A stretch of DNA of 5,285 bases. Source: an uncultured Cytophagaceae bacterium (GTDB taxonomy: Bacteria > Bacteroidota > Bacteroidia > Cytophagales > Spirosomataceae). The translations under genes and the position numbers were made by a program. Positions 1-5,285 of this stretch are shown piece by piece. The stretch spans positions 1 through 5,285 of the forward strand of contig CAJCBY010000219.1 of assembly GCA_903960725.1 (NCBI GenBank), in the 5' to 3' direction. The notes under the pieces were generated by a model. That model was not told the origin of the DNA. It did no database searches and worked only from the letters and a program-made list of their open reading frames with translations. The first letter of the stretch is position 1. Each line of letters begins with the position of its first letter.

Positions 1-1009
1 GCAACAACAGATCCCAACCCGCCGCCACGAGCACATAAGAACTCGTCCACAAAGCCTTGTTTATTGGGAAATACCACCCCCACACCGTGCCAGCCACCAG
101 CGCAATAGCTCCAACTGCAAACAACACCGAAGCCTTCGGACTAGACGCCTTCGGACTCTGTCCCTCCGGACTCCCTCCCTCCGGACTAACCCCCTCCGGA
201 CTCATTCCCTCCGGACTAACCCCCTCCAGACTCCCTTGCAAATACCTCCCAGCAAACAAACCCGCTAATCCAGTAGCCACCGCCGGCAGCGTGCTCAGGA
301 TTCCCTCTGGATCCCAGGTTTTAGAAGAGGCCCAAAGATGTCCTTCTAGTAAATAATTATCCAGCCAAGCAGCTAGGTTCTTGTTCACCTCCAGATTCGC
401 CGCACCGATACCCGGCACTTCAACGAAACTCATCAAGGCCCAATAGCCCACAAGACTCGCAATAAAAACTCCGATCTGAACGCGCAACGAAGTATACGCA
501 TGCAGCAAACTGACCAGCAAATAAACCACCGCAATTCGCTGCAAGACTCCCGGAATACGGACACTTTCGAAGTCGGTCAACCCGGAGAAACACAACCCGA
601 TCAACAGCACAAAAGCGCCTACCGCCACCCAAAACTGCCTCCGCAGCGGGTAATCGCCTAAAAAGGCCATCGTGGCTAAGGCCATCGCGAGCAAACGAAC
701 AACCAGGGTAAAGTCGCCGGCTTTGATTTTGGAGAAAAAACTCAGCGACAAGCCTAATAAAAAGATCCGCAAGGCGCGCTTAAAAATCTTCAACAATTGA
801 TCCTGTGAAGGCTTCGATAAAACCGTGGAAATCCCCACGATAAATAGAAAGGACGGAAACACGAGATCCGTCAGCGTGTAGCCATGCCATTCCGCGTGCT
901 CGAGCGGCGCATAAATGTGCACCCAATCCCCCGGATTGTTCACAATCGTCATCAAAATGACCGTGAGTCCCCGGAATATATCAATCGATAAAAGTCGTTT
1001 ATTCTCCAT
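1..1009 (-). CDS. HGSNAT/DUF5009-type membrane acetyltransferase (3' end cut by window edge)
   Basis: Polytopic inner-membrane protein related to heparan-alpha-glucosaminide N-acetyltransferase and bacterial NagX/DUF5009 proteins. The family is thought to carry acetyl groups from cytosolic acetyl-CoA across the membrane to an amino sugar; the substrate here is unknown. The ATG at 1009 opens 336 uninterrupted codons to the left edge, so the last helices and stop are missing. Visible family motifs are SIDIFRGL (8-15), EHAEWHG then TDLVFPSFLF (37-56), RIPGVLQRIA (151-160), WDPEGILSTLPA (232-243) and ALWTSSYVLVAAG (319-331). His38 lies where I recall the catalytic His of human HGSNAT. About ten hydrophobic segments are visible, at roughly 12-24, 47-65, 79-92, 101-118, 126-143, 155-173, 178-195, 237-257, 294-313 and 320-336. 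Oddity: residues 259-293 are seven pentapeptide repeats between helices 8 and 9. The start lies one base after the DUF1684 stop, so the two genes are probably cotranslated. The family is fairly sure; the precise function is not. Confidence 0.85.
   Translation of the reverse strand, partial: MENKRLLSIDIFRGLTVILMTIVNNPGDWVHIYAPLEHAEWHGYTLTDLVFPSFLFIVGISTVLSKPSQDQLLKIFKRALRIFLLGLSLSFFSKIKAGDFTLVVRLLAMALATMAFLGDYPLRRQFWVAVGAFVLLIGLCFSGLTDFESVRIPGVLQRIAVVYLLVSLLHAYTSLRVQIGVFIASLVGYWALMSFVEVPGIGAANLEVNKNLAAWLDNYLLEGHLWASSKTWDPEGILSTLPAVATGLAGLFAGRYLQGSLEGVSPEGMSPEGVSPEGGSPEGQSPKASSPKASVLFAVGAIALVAGTVWGWYFPINKALWTSSYVLVAAGWDLLL
131..235 (-). repeat. Seven 15-bp tandem repeats inside the acetyltransferase gene
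   Basis: Seven contiguous 15-bp units run from 131 to 235, with plus-strand core CCTCCGGACT followed by a variable 5-base stretch. Units at 176-190 and 206-220 are identical; the two leftmost units (131-160) carry CTTCGGACT and the rightmost (221-235) has CTCCAGACT. Because 15 is a multiple of three, the array stays in frame and encodes, on the minus strand, the pentapeptides GSLEG, VSPEG, MSPEG, VSPEG, GSPEG, QSPKA and SSPKA (residues 259-293). It falls in a hydrophilic loop between two membrane helices. By helix count and the positive charges after helix 2, this loop is predicted to be cytoplasmic. Such arrays can gain or lose units by slippage without breaking the frame. Confidence 0.95.
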
Positions 1010-1010
1010 A

Positions 1011-1823
1011 TTAATGATGCCCCGCATTTTTCTCGCCGGCAGGAATGGCCAGTGTTAATTTATTCTCCTTCGTAGGTAAGGGGCAAGTCGCAAACGGCGT
1101 GAAAGCACATGGCGGGTTGTAAGCCTTATTAAAATCCAATGTCACGGTTCCGTCCGGATTATATCCTTTGGTATCCAGGAATCGGCCTCCACCATAGGTC
1201 GATGTTTTATTCGTTGCATCGCCAAAAACGACAAAGAAATCCTCCTTCGTCTCCCCCGGCCCCGCCTCTAGGCGATAGGTCTTCCCATCCACCTGAAACT
1301 CTAATAATCCGGGCGAATCCTCTTGGTAAGAACGTCCGGTGATGTCGATGATGGTTACTTTTTTGCCGACGGTGGGGATGAATTTGGCCTTGATTTTCCA
1401 TTTCGAATCCGCTGGGAAATAATCTATTCCGTGAAAGGCTTTTAGGTATTCCCCCTCCAAATCCCGCAGACGAATCGCGAATTTATCGCCTCGCTTAATG
1501 ATAAACCAGCGAAGGGATTGGTGGCTGATGACGGTAAATTTATCGTCTAAAGAGTAAATGACCTCGTTATTATAAAGTACTTGGTTATTTTGTAGAATGA
1601 CCTTTCCTAAAGATGCCTCCGCGTGAGGGAAGACAAAATCGTTTGATTCCGCTCCGCCGATGGAATTTTCGCCCTCCTTCAACCAAAACAAGCCCGCTAG
1701 GTTCAACCAACCGGTTTCGGATTTGAGGCTGGCTTCTCTTTTGGCATAAAACGCTGAATAATCCTCCTGAGAACGCGCCGTGAACGTTAACATAGTGAGG
1801 CACAAAAATAGGATCTTTTTCAT
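1011..1823 (-). CDS. Exported DUF1684 family protein
   Basis: A 270-residue protein of the DUF1684 family (COG3358 type), whose biochemical role is not established. The N-terminus is a short Sec signal peptide: two lysines, a hydrophobic stretch (residues 4-14), and a probable cleavage after TARS near residue 18, so the mature protein should start around Gln19 and act in the periplasm or at the cell surface. Family hallmarks are GWLNLAGLFWLKEGENSIGG (38-57) and NDFVFP (61-66), then a beta-rich middle. The strongly conserved C-terminal block includes GGGRFLDT (211-218), LDFNKAYNPPCAFTPFATCP (229-248) with Cys239 and Cys247, and LAIPAGEKN (258-266). The length is near the usual size, somewhat on the short side, and the C-terminus is complete. 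The ATG at 1823 places the signal peptide correctly. It is the first gene of a minus-strand pair; its TAA stop (1013-1011) is separated by one base from the next ATG. No Shine-Dalgarno sequence is visible, as is common in Bacteroidota. Confidence 0.9.
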   Translation of the reverse strand: MKKILFLCLTMLTFTARSQEDYSAFYAKREASLKSETGWLNLAGLFWLKEGENSIGGAESNDFVFPHAEASLGKVILQNNQVLYNNEVIYSLDDKFTVISHQSLRWFIIKRGDKFAIRLRDLEGEYLKAFHGIDYFPADSKWKIKAKFIPTVGKKVTIIDITGRSYQEDSPGLLEFQVDGKTYRLEAGPGETKEDFFVVFGDATNKTSTYGGGRFLDTKGYNPDGTVTLDFNKAYNPPCAFTPFATCPLPTKENKLTLAIPAGEKNAGHH

Positions 1824-1872
1824 AGGGGGATATTTGCCTAAAAATACTAAATTACCTTAGAAAATTAAGCCC
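1824..1872. promoter_or_regulatory. Divergent intergenic region with weak promoter candidates
   Basis: These 49 bp separate the divergent DUF1684 and pxpB starts, so the promoters of both transcripts should lie here or just inside the genes. The region is A/T-rich. Against the Bacteroidota -7 consensus TAnnTTTG, the plus strand has GATATTTG at 1829-1836 (one mismatch), which could serve pxpB. The minus strand has TATTTTTA (plus coordinates 1839-1846, one mismatch), which could serve the DUF1684 gene. I find no convincing TTG element at -33 for either. Neither start has a Shine-Dalgarno sequence; the pxpB leader (AAAATTAAGCCC before the ATG) is A-rich instead. The presence of promoters is a strong inference, but the exact elements are weak. 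Confidence 0.3.
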
Positions 1873-2502
1873 ATGAACCCGCAAATCTACGAACTAGGCG
1901 ATAGTGCATTAACGATCGAATTCGGAAACGAAATCAGTGGGAACTTACATCAGGAGGTCATGAAGCGGTTTTATCAGTTTCAATCCGTCCCATTGCCGGG
2001 TACCTTAGATCTGATTCCAGCCTATACCAGCTTAACCATCGTGTTTGATTTAGGGGTGGTCGCGAGCCGGTTTCAGGGTTTAAAAGGAATGAAAAACCTG
2101 ATAGAAGAAAAATTAGCCGAACCTTTTTCGGCCGTGATCCCCGAGGGGCGTTTACACGAAATTCCTTGCCTTTACGAAGGGCCTGACTTAGCTTTTGTGG
2201 CATCTAACTGCGGGCTTAGCGAGGCGGACGTCATCCGCATTCATAGCGAAAAAGAATACCACGTCTTCTTCTTAGGCTTCCTCCCGGGCTTTGCCTACAT
2301 GGGCACCACGGACGAGCGAATTACGGTGGCGCGCAAAGAGAAGCCGGTGAAGATTCAAGCAGGAGACATCGGTTTAGCCGGAAATCAAACCGGCATCTAC
2401 CCAAGCGCCTCTCCCGGCGGCTGGCAGATCATCGGTCGCACGAATACCATCCCACATTTCAGAGCGGGTGACCGCGTTCGTTTTATCCCCGTACCCGCAT
2501 GA
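1873..2502 (+). CDS. pxpB: 5-oxoprolinase subunit PxpB (KipI-like)
   Basis: A 209-residue cytoplasmic protein of the KipI/PxpB family (carboxyltransferase domain, subdomain C/D). With PxpC and PxpA it normally forms the ATP-dependent bacterial 5-oxoprolinase, which opens 5-oxoproline to glutamate; in Bacillus the KipI homologue inhibits a sporulation kinase. Family motifs in order are GDSALTIEFG (9-18), IPAYTSLTIVFD (48-59), HEIPCLYEGPDLAFVA (95-110), HSEKEYHVFFLGFLPGFAYM (124-143), and AGDIGLAGNQTGIYP (163-177) followed by SASPGGWQIIGRT (178-190). Length is close to the usual 210-240. The stretch TVARKEKPVKIQAGDIG (151-167) departs from the usual PR..PR..V.AGSVG pattern: the first Pro, the second Arg and the Ser are replaced. 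The stop overlaps the pxpC ATG by four bases, indicating translational coupling. The start at 1873 gives the expected N-terminus directly before the YELGDSAL block. Family assignment is firm; enzymatic activity is inferred. Confidence 0.92.
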   Translation: MNPQIYELGDSALTIEFGNEISGNLHQEVMKRFYQFQSVPLPGTLDLIPAYTSLTIVFDLGVVASRFQGLKGMKNLIEEKLAEPFSAVIPEGRLHEIPCLYEGPDLAFVASNCGLSEADVIRIHSEKEYHVFFLGFLPGFAYMGTTDERITVARKEKPVKIQAGDIGLAGNQTGIYPSASPGGWQIIGRTNTIPHFRAGDRVRFIPVPA

Positions 2503-3362
2503 AGCTGATCAAAAAAGGTTTATTGGATACCTGGCAGAGCCTTCCCATGTACGGATTGCAGCACGAGGGAATTCCTCCCGGAGGTGCGATGGATATCTTT
2601 TCCTTACAGATTGCGAATGCGCTCGTAGGGAATGATGTATACGATAAGGCGCTGGAGATGCACTTTCCAGCTGGAGTTTACCAATTTGAGAAAAGTACGT
2701 TACTCGCGGTATGTGGGGCAGACTTTACGGCTTGCCTAGATAACGTGAGTATTCCGATGAACCAGCCTATTAAGGTGCCGCCTGGTGCTATTTTGAGTTT
2801 TGCAAAACCAGCTTCAGGCCAAAGAGTCTACGTCGCCACCCGACCCTTACTAGACGAACAGGTTTCCCGCGTGAAAATTTTGCCTTGGTCGATGAACCCA
2901 GAAAATGTGTTCACGGATGAACCGATTCGGATTCTATGTGGTCGCGAATGGGACCAGATAAAGGCTTGTTCGCAGCAGCTGGTTTTAAGTAAATCTTTTG
3001 GCATTTCTCCCACCTCGAATCGGATGGGCTACCAATTAGTTCAGGAACCGCTGAAAATGGTTTCCACTTCATCCATGTTATCTTCCGCAGTCACGGCCGG
3101 CACTATTCAATTATTGCCATCTGGTCAACTAGTGGTTTTACTGGCGGGACACCAGACGACGGGTGGTTATCCGCGATTAGCGCATGTGATTTCGGCGGAC
3201 CTTCCACGCCTCGCCCAAAAAGGCCACGGCGACAGCCTCCGCTTCACCTTAACAGATCCAACGACAGCGGAATATGAGTGGATTTTTATACAAAATTATT
3301 TGCAACAAGTACGGAATGTGTGTGCGCTGAAACTAAGCCAGCATCGATTCGATCACCGCTAA
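2499..3362 (+). CDS. pxpC: 5-oxoprolinase subunit PxpC (KipA-like), divergent and shortened
   Basis: A 287-residue cytoplasmic protein of the KipA/PxpC family (carboxyltransferase domain, subdomain A/B), the usual partner of PxpB in 5-oxoprolinase. Recognisable blocks are GLLDTWQ (7-13), HEGIPPGGAMDIFSLQIANA (22-41), AVCGADF (70-76), PIRILCGREWD (142-152), SNRMGYQL (173-180), SSAVTAGTIQLLPSGQ (195-210) and HQTTGGYPRLAHVISADLPR (218-237). The start ATG overlaps the pxpB stop (ATGA, 2499-2502). Oddities: the usual Q-D-x-G-R signature near the N-terminus reads QSLPM here; the residue before HQTTGGYP is Gly where Asp is usual; and between YVAT (111-114) and ILPW (127-130) there are only about 12 residues. 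That is where relatives (usually 310-335 residues) carry a GG...P..LGSRST block and a GG..GR.L..GD block. The frame is intact, so this is not an obvious frameshift. The last nine codons plus stop lie inside uvrB on the opposite strand. Family is firm; 5-oxoprolinase activity is uncertain. Confidence 0.88.
   Translation: MKLIKKGLLDTWQSLPMYGLQHEGIPPGGAMDIFSLQIANALVGNDVYDKALEMHFPAGVYQFEKSTLLAVCGADFTACLDNVSIPMNQPIKVPPGAILSFAKPASGQRVYVATRPLLDEQVSRVKILPWSMNPENVFTDEPIRILCGREWDQIKACSQQLVLSKSFGISPTSNRMGYQLVQEPLKMVSTSSMLSSAVTAGTIQLLPSGQLVVLLAGHQTTGGYPRLAHVISADLPRLAQKGHGDSLRFTLTDPTTAEYEWIFIQNYLQQVRNVCALKLSQHRFDHR
3333..3362. other. Tail-to-tail coding overlap of pxpC and uvrB
   Basis: The last 30 bp of pxpC (plus) and uvrB (minus) are the same DNA. 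Codon boundaries coincide: the UvrB TAG stop reads as CTA (Leu279) in pxpC, and the pxpC TAA stop reads as TTA (Leu) in uvrB. Each gene contributes nine sense codons and its stop: LSQHRFDHR for PxpC and LAVIESMLA for UvrB. There is no intergenic space for an intrinsic terminator, and no stable hairpin with a T-run is visible around the two stops, so the convergent transcripts probably run into one another. Confidence 0.95.
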
Positions 3363-5285
3363 TTCATCGCGAAGACGGGCCGCTAATGGGAAGTCGAGGT
3401 CGCGTGCCGCTTTCTCCATCTCTTTTCGAATAGTTTCCGATTGCTTCTTGAGCTCAGCCGGCTTCATGTAAGCTAATAATGGATCGGCTGCAACCGGCAT
3501 TTGATCCGGATGAATCGTGTAATTCTTAGTAGGTTTCGCCATGCGATCCGCGATGGAGGTTTGCTCCATAATCTCGTCATGCGAACGCCAAATCGTTTTA
3601 GGTGTAATCCCGTGTTTTTCGTTGTAGGCCATTTGGATGGCGCGGCGGCGATTCGTTTCTGAAATCGCGAGCTCCATCGAACCCGTCATCTTGTCACCGT
3701 ACATCAACACCTTGCCGTTTTCGTTACGCGCCGCACGACCGATGGTCTGAATTAATGATCGAATGTCGCGCAAGAATCCTTCTTTGTCTGCATCCATAAT
3801 CGCGACCAAAGAAACTTCCGGCAAGTCTAAACCCTCTCTTAATAAGTTAACCCCGACTAATACATCGATGACGCCTAAGCGTAAATTGCGGAGAATTTCC
3901 ACGCGTTCGAGGGTTTTTACTTCGGAGTGAATGTACTGGCATTTGATGCCTACGCGGTCGAGGTATTTGGATAGCTCCTCGGCCATCCGTTTCGTCAAGG
4001 TGGTAATTAAAACGCGCTCGTTTTTCTTAATACGGTCGTAGACCTCTTCGAGTAAATTATCGATTTGGTTTTTCGTAGGACGGACTTCGATTAAAGGGTC
4101 CAAAAGTCCGGTAGGGCGAATGATTTGCTCGACCACGACTCCCTCGGAGCGGCGTAATTCGTAGTCGGATGGGGTGGCGGAGACGAAGATGGTTTGGCCG
4201 ATTAAGTCTTCGAATTCATCGAATTTTAAAGGGCGGTTGTCCATCGCCGAGGGCAAACGGAAACCATATTCTACTAAAGATTCTTTGCGGGAGCGGTCGC
4301 CGCCATACATGGCGCGGATTTGGGGCATCGTGGCGTGGCTCTCGTCCACCACCATTAAGAAGTCGTCTGGGAAGAAATCCAAGAGGCAGAAGGGACGCTG
4401 GCCGGATTTTCTTTGGTCAAAATACCGAGAATAATTCTCGATACCCGAGCAATAACCCAGTTCGCGCATCATTTCCAGATCAAACTCCGTGCGTTGCTTG
4501 ATGCGCTCCGCTTCGGTCAAACGACCCTCGCGGCCAAAATAGGAGATCTGGTTCACTAAATCTTCCTGAATATGGGAGATCGCATTGTTCAACGTTTCGC
4601 GACCCGTCACGAACAAGTTCGCGGGGAAAACAGCCACCATCGTCTCCGAAGAGATCTTCTTGCCCGTCCAGGGATCAATGCGGTGGATCTCCTCGATCTC
4701 ATCGCCAAAAAACACAAAGCGATAACCGAAGTCCGCATAGGCTAGGAAAATATCCACCGTGTCGCCTTTCACTCGGAAGGTTCCGCGCAAGAATTCGCCT
4801 TCGGTCCGAGCGTAGAGAATCTCCACCAAACGGAACAAAAACTGGTTACGCGAGATCGTGTCTCCCACGGCGACGCGCATGATGGAATTTCGGTATTCGT
4901 CTGGATTTCCCATGCCATAAATACAGGAAACGGAAGCAATCACAATAATATCGCGGCGGCCAGACATCAGCGAGGAGGTCGTGGCTAAACGCAACTTTTC
5001 AATTTCTTGGTTAATCGAAAGATCTTTTTCTATATAAGTTCCCGTAGAGGCGATAAAGGCCTCCGGCTGGTAATAATCATAATAAGAGATGAAATACTCG
5101 ACGGCATTTTCAGGGAAGAAATGCTTGAATTCTCCATACAACTGGGCAGCGAGGGTCTTGTTATGGCTCAAAATCAGCGTAGGCCGATTCACCTGTTGGA
5201 TCACATTCGCGATGGTGAAGGTCTTTCCTGAACCGGTCACCCCTAACAAGGTTTGAGCTTGTTCTTCTTTGTTTACTCCCTCGAC
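3333..5285 (-). CDS. uvrB: UvrABC excinuclease subunit B (5' end cut by window edge)
   Basis: UvrB, the damage-verifying helicase-like subunit of nucleotide excision repair, which acts with UvrA and UvrC in the cytoplasm. The frame is open to the right edge and begins VEGVNKEEQAQTLLGVTGSG, so about 25 N-terminal residues lie outside; the TTG at 5249 is an internal Leu codon, not the start. The window holds 650 codons plus a TAG stop. Numbered from the first codon: Walker A GVTGSGKT (15-22); beta-hairpin region with YYDYYQPEAF (69-78), which inserts between DNA strands; Walker B/DEAD-like VVDESHAT (312-319); motif SATPSDYE (369-376); RPTGLLDP (390-397); LLREGLDLPE (481-490); motif VI QTIGRAARN (513-521); and a C-terminal UVR domain (about 610-647) with AARDLDFPLAARLRDE that contacts UvrC. 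All catalytic motifs look intact. One minor change is Ala in QPEAFIAST where Pro is common. The gene converges on pxpC and overlaps its 3' end by 30 bp. Any promoter or LexA site lies outside the window. Confidence 0.98.
   Translation of the reverse strand, partial: VEGVNKEEQAQTLLGVTGSGKTFTIANVIQQVNRPTLILSHNKTLAAQLYGEFKHFFPENAVEYFISYYDYYQPEAFIASTGTYIEKDLSINQEIEKLRLATTSSLMSGRRDIIVIASVSCIYGMGNPDEYRNSIMRVAVGDTISRNQFLFRLVEILYARTEGEFLRGTFRVKGDTVDIFLAYADFGYRFVFFGDEIEEIHRIDPWTGKKISSETMVAVFPANLFVTGRETLNNAISHIQEDLVNQISYFGREGRLTEAERIKQRTEFDLEMMRELGYCSGIENYSRYFDQRKSGQRPFCLLDFFPDDFLMVVDESHATMPQIRAMYGGDRSRKESLVEYGFRLPSAMDNRPLKFDEFEDLIGQTIFVSATPSDYELRRSEGVVVEQIIRPTGLLDPLIEVRPTKNQIDNLLEEVYDRIKKNERVLITTLTKRMAEELSKYLDRVGIKCQYIHSEVKTLERVEILRNLRLGVIDVLVGVNLLREGLDLPEVSLVAIMDADKEGFLRDIRSLIQTIGRAARNENGKVLMYGDKMTGSMELAISETNRRRAIQMAYNEKHGITPKTIWRSHDEIMEQTSIADRMAKPTKNYTIHPDQMPVAADPLLAYMKPAELKKQSETIRKEMEKAARDLDFPLAARLRDELAVIESMLA

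Noticed and set aside
131..235. Possible CRISPR array
   Set aside because: Units are 15 bp and directly contiguous with no spacers, in frame within a coding gene. This is a simple tandem repeat.
57..356. Plus-strand 99-codon open frame with PSGL repeats
   Set aside because: It is the antisense reading of the in-frame 15-bp array in the acetyltransferase gene. It has no family resemblance, and the minus frame carries clear family motifs across the same region.
420..632. Minus-strand 70-codon open frame
   Set aside because: It is a frame-shifted shadow of the acetyltransferase gene, which is continuously open through this stretch with family motifs.
1770..1823. Lipoprotein signal for the DUF1684 protein (Cys8 in the leader)
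   Set aside because: The Cys sits in the middle of the hydrophobic core without a lipobox, and a normal signal peptidase I site follows near residue 18.
3320..3375. Intrinsic terminator between pxpC and uvrB
   Set aside because: The only inverted repeat seen (ATCGATTCGAT) has a five-base stem with a one-base loop and no T-run, so it cannot form a useful terminator.
4169..4501. Plus-strand open frames antisense to uvrB (also 5007-5231)
   Set aside because: They lie opposite highly conserved uvrB codons, have no recognisable domain and no start context. They are best explained as shadows.
5247..5249. TTG as the start codon of uvrB
   Set aside because: It encodes the first Leu of QTLLGVTGSGKT, and the frame continues upstream to the window edge with normal UvrB N-terminal sequence. 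The true start is outside.

Overview
The window looks like ordinary chromosomal DNA from a member of the Bacteroidota, possibly an aquatic Cytophagales-type organism. The reasons are the UvrB sequence type, an exported DUF1684 protein with a short Bacteroidota-style signal peptide, gene starts preceded by A/T-rich leaders without a clear Shine-Dalgarno sequence, and extremely tight gene packing. The genus cannot be fixed from the sequence alone. There are no rRNA or tRNA genes, insertion sequences, phage genes or CRISPR array. No stretch longer than about 50 bases lacks a gene.

Layout: (1) Bases 1-1009, minus strand, hold the 5' 336 codons of a polytopic membrane acetyltransferase of the HGSNAT/DUF5009 type, cut by the left edge. 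It contains an in-frame array of seven 15-bp repeats that encodes S-P-E-G-x pentapeptides in a loop between membrane helices. (2) Bases 1011-1823, minus strand, encode an exported DUF1684 protein that ends one base before the acetyltransferase start, so the two form a unit. (3) Bases 1824-1872 form a 49-bp divergent intergenic region that must hold the starts of both transcripts. (4) Bases 1873-2502 and 2499-3362, plus strand, are pxpB and pxpC, overlapping by 4 bp (ATGA); they encode the two KipI/KipA-like subunits of 5-oxoprolinase. No pxpA is present next to them, and both proteins depart from family signatures; PxpC also appears to lack an internal block of about 25-30 residues. (5) Bases 3333-5285, minus strand, are uvrB, complete at its 3' end and cut by the right edge at its N-terminus. 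uvrB and pxpC converge and overlap tail to tail by 30 bp, with codon boundaries aligned on the two strands.

Functionally the window joins three unrelated units: an envelope or cell-surface pair (DUF1684 plus membrane acetyltransferase), a predicted 5-oxoproline (pyroglutamate) metabolism or regulatory pair (PxpB/PxpC), and nucleotide excision repair (UvrB). I see no convincing new multi-gene system. The points worth a second look are the repeat array in the acetyltransferase, the reduced PxpC with no PxpA beside it, and the coding overlap between pxpC and uvrB.
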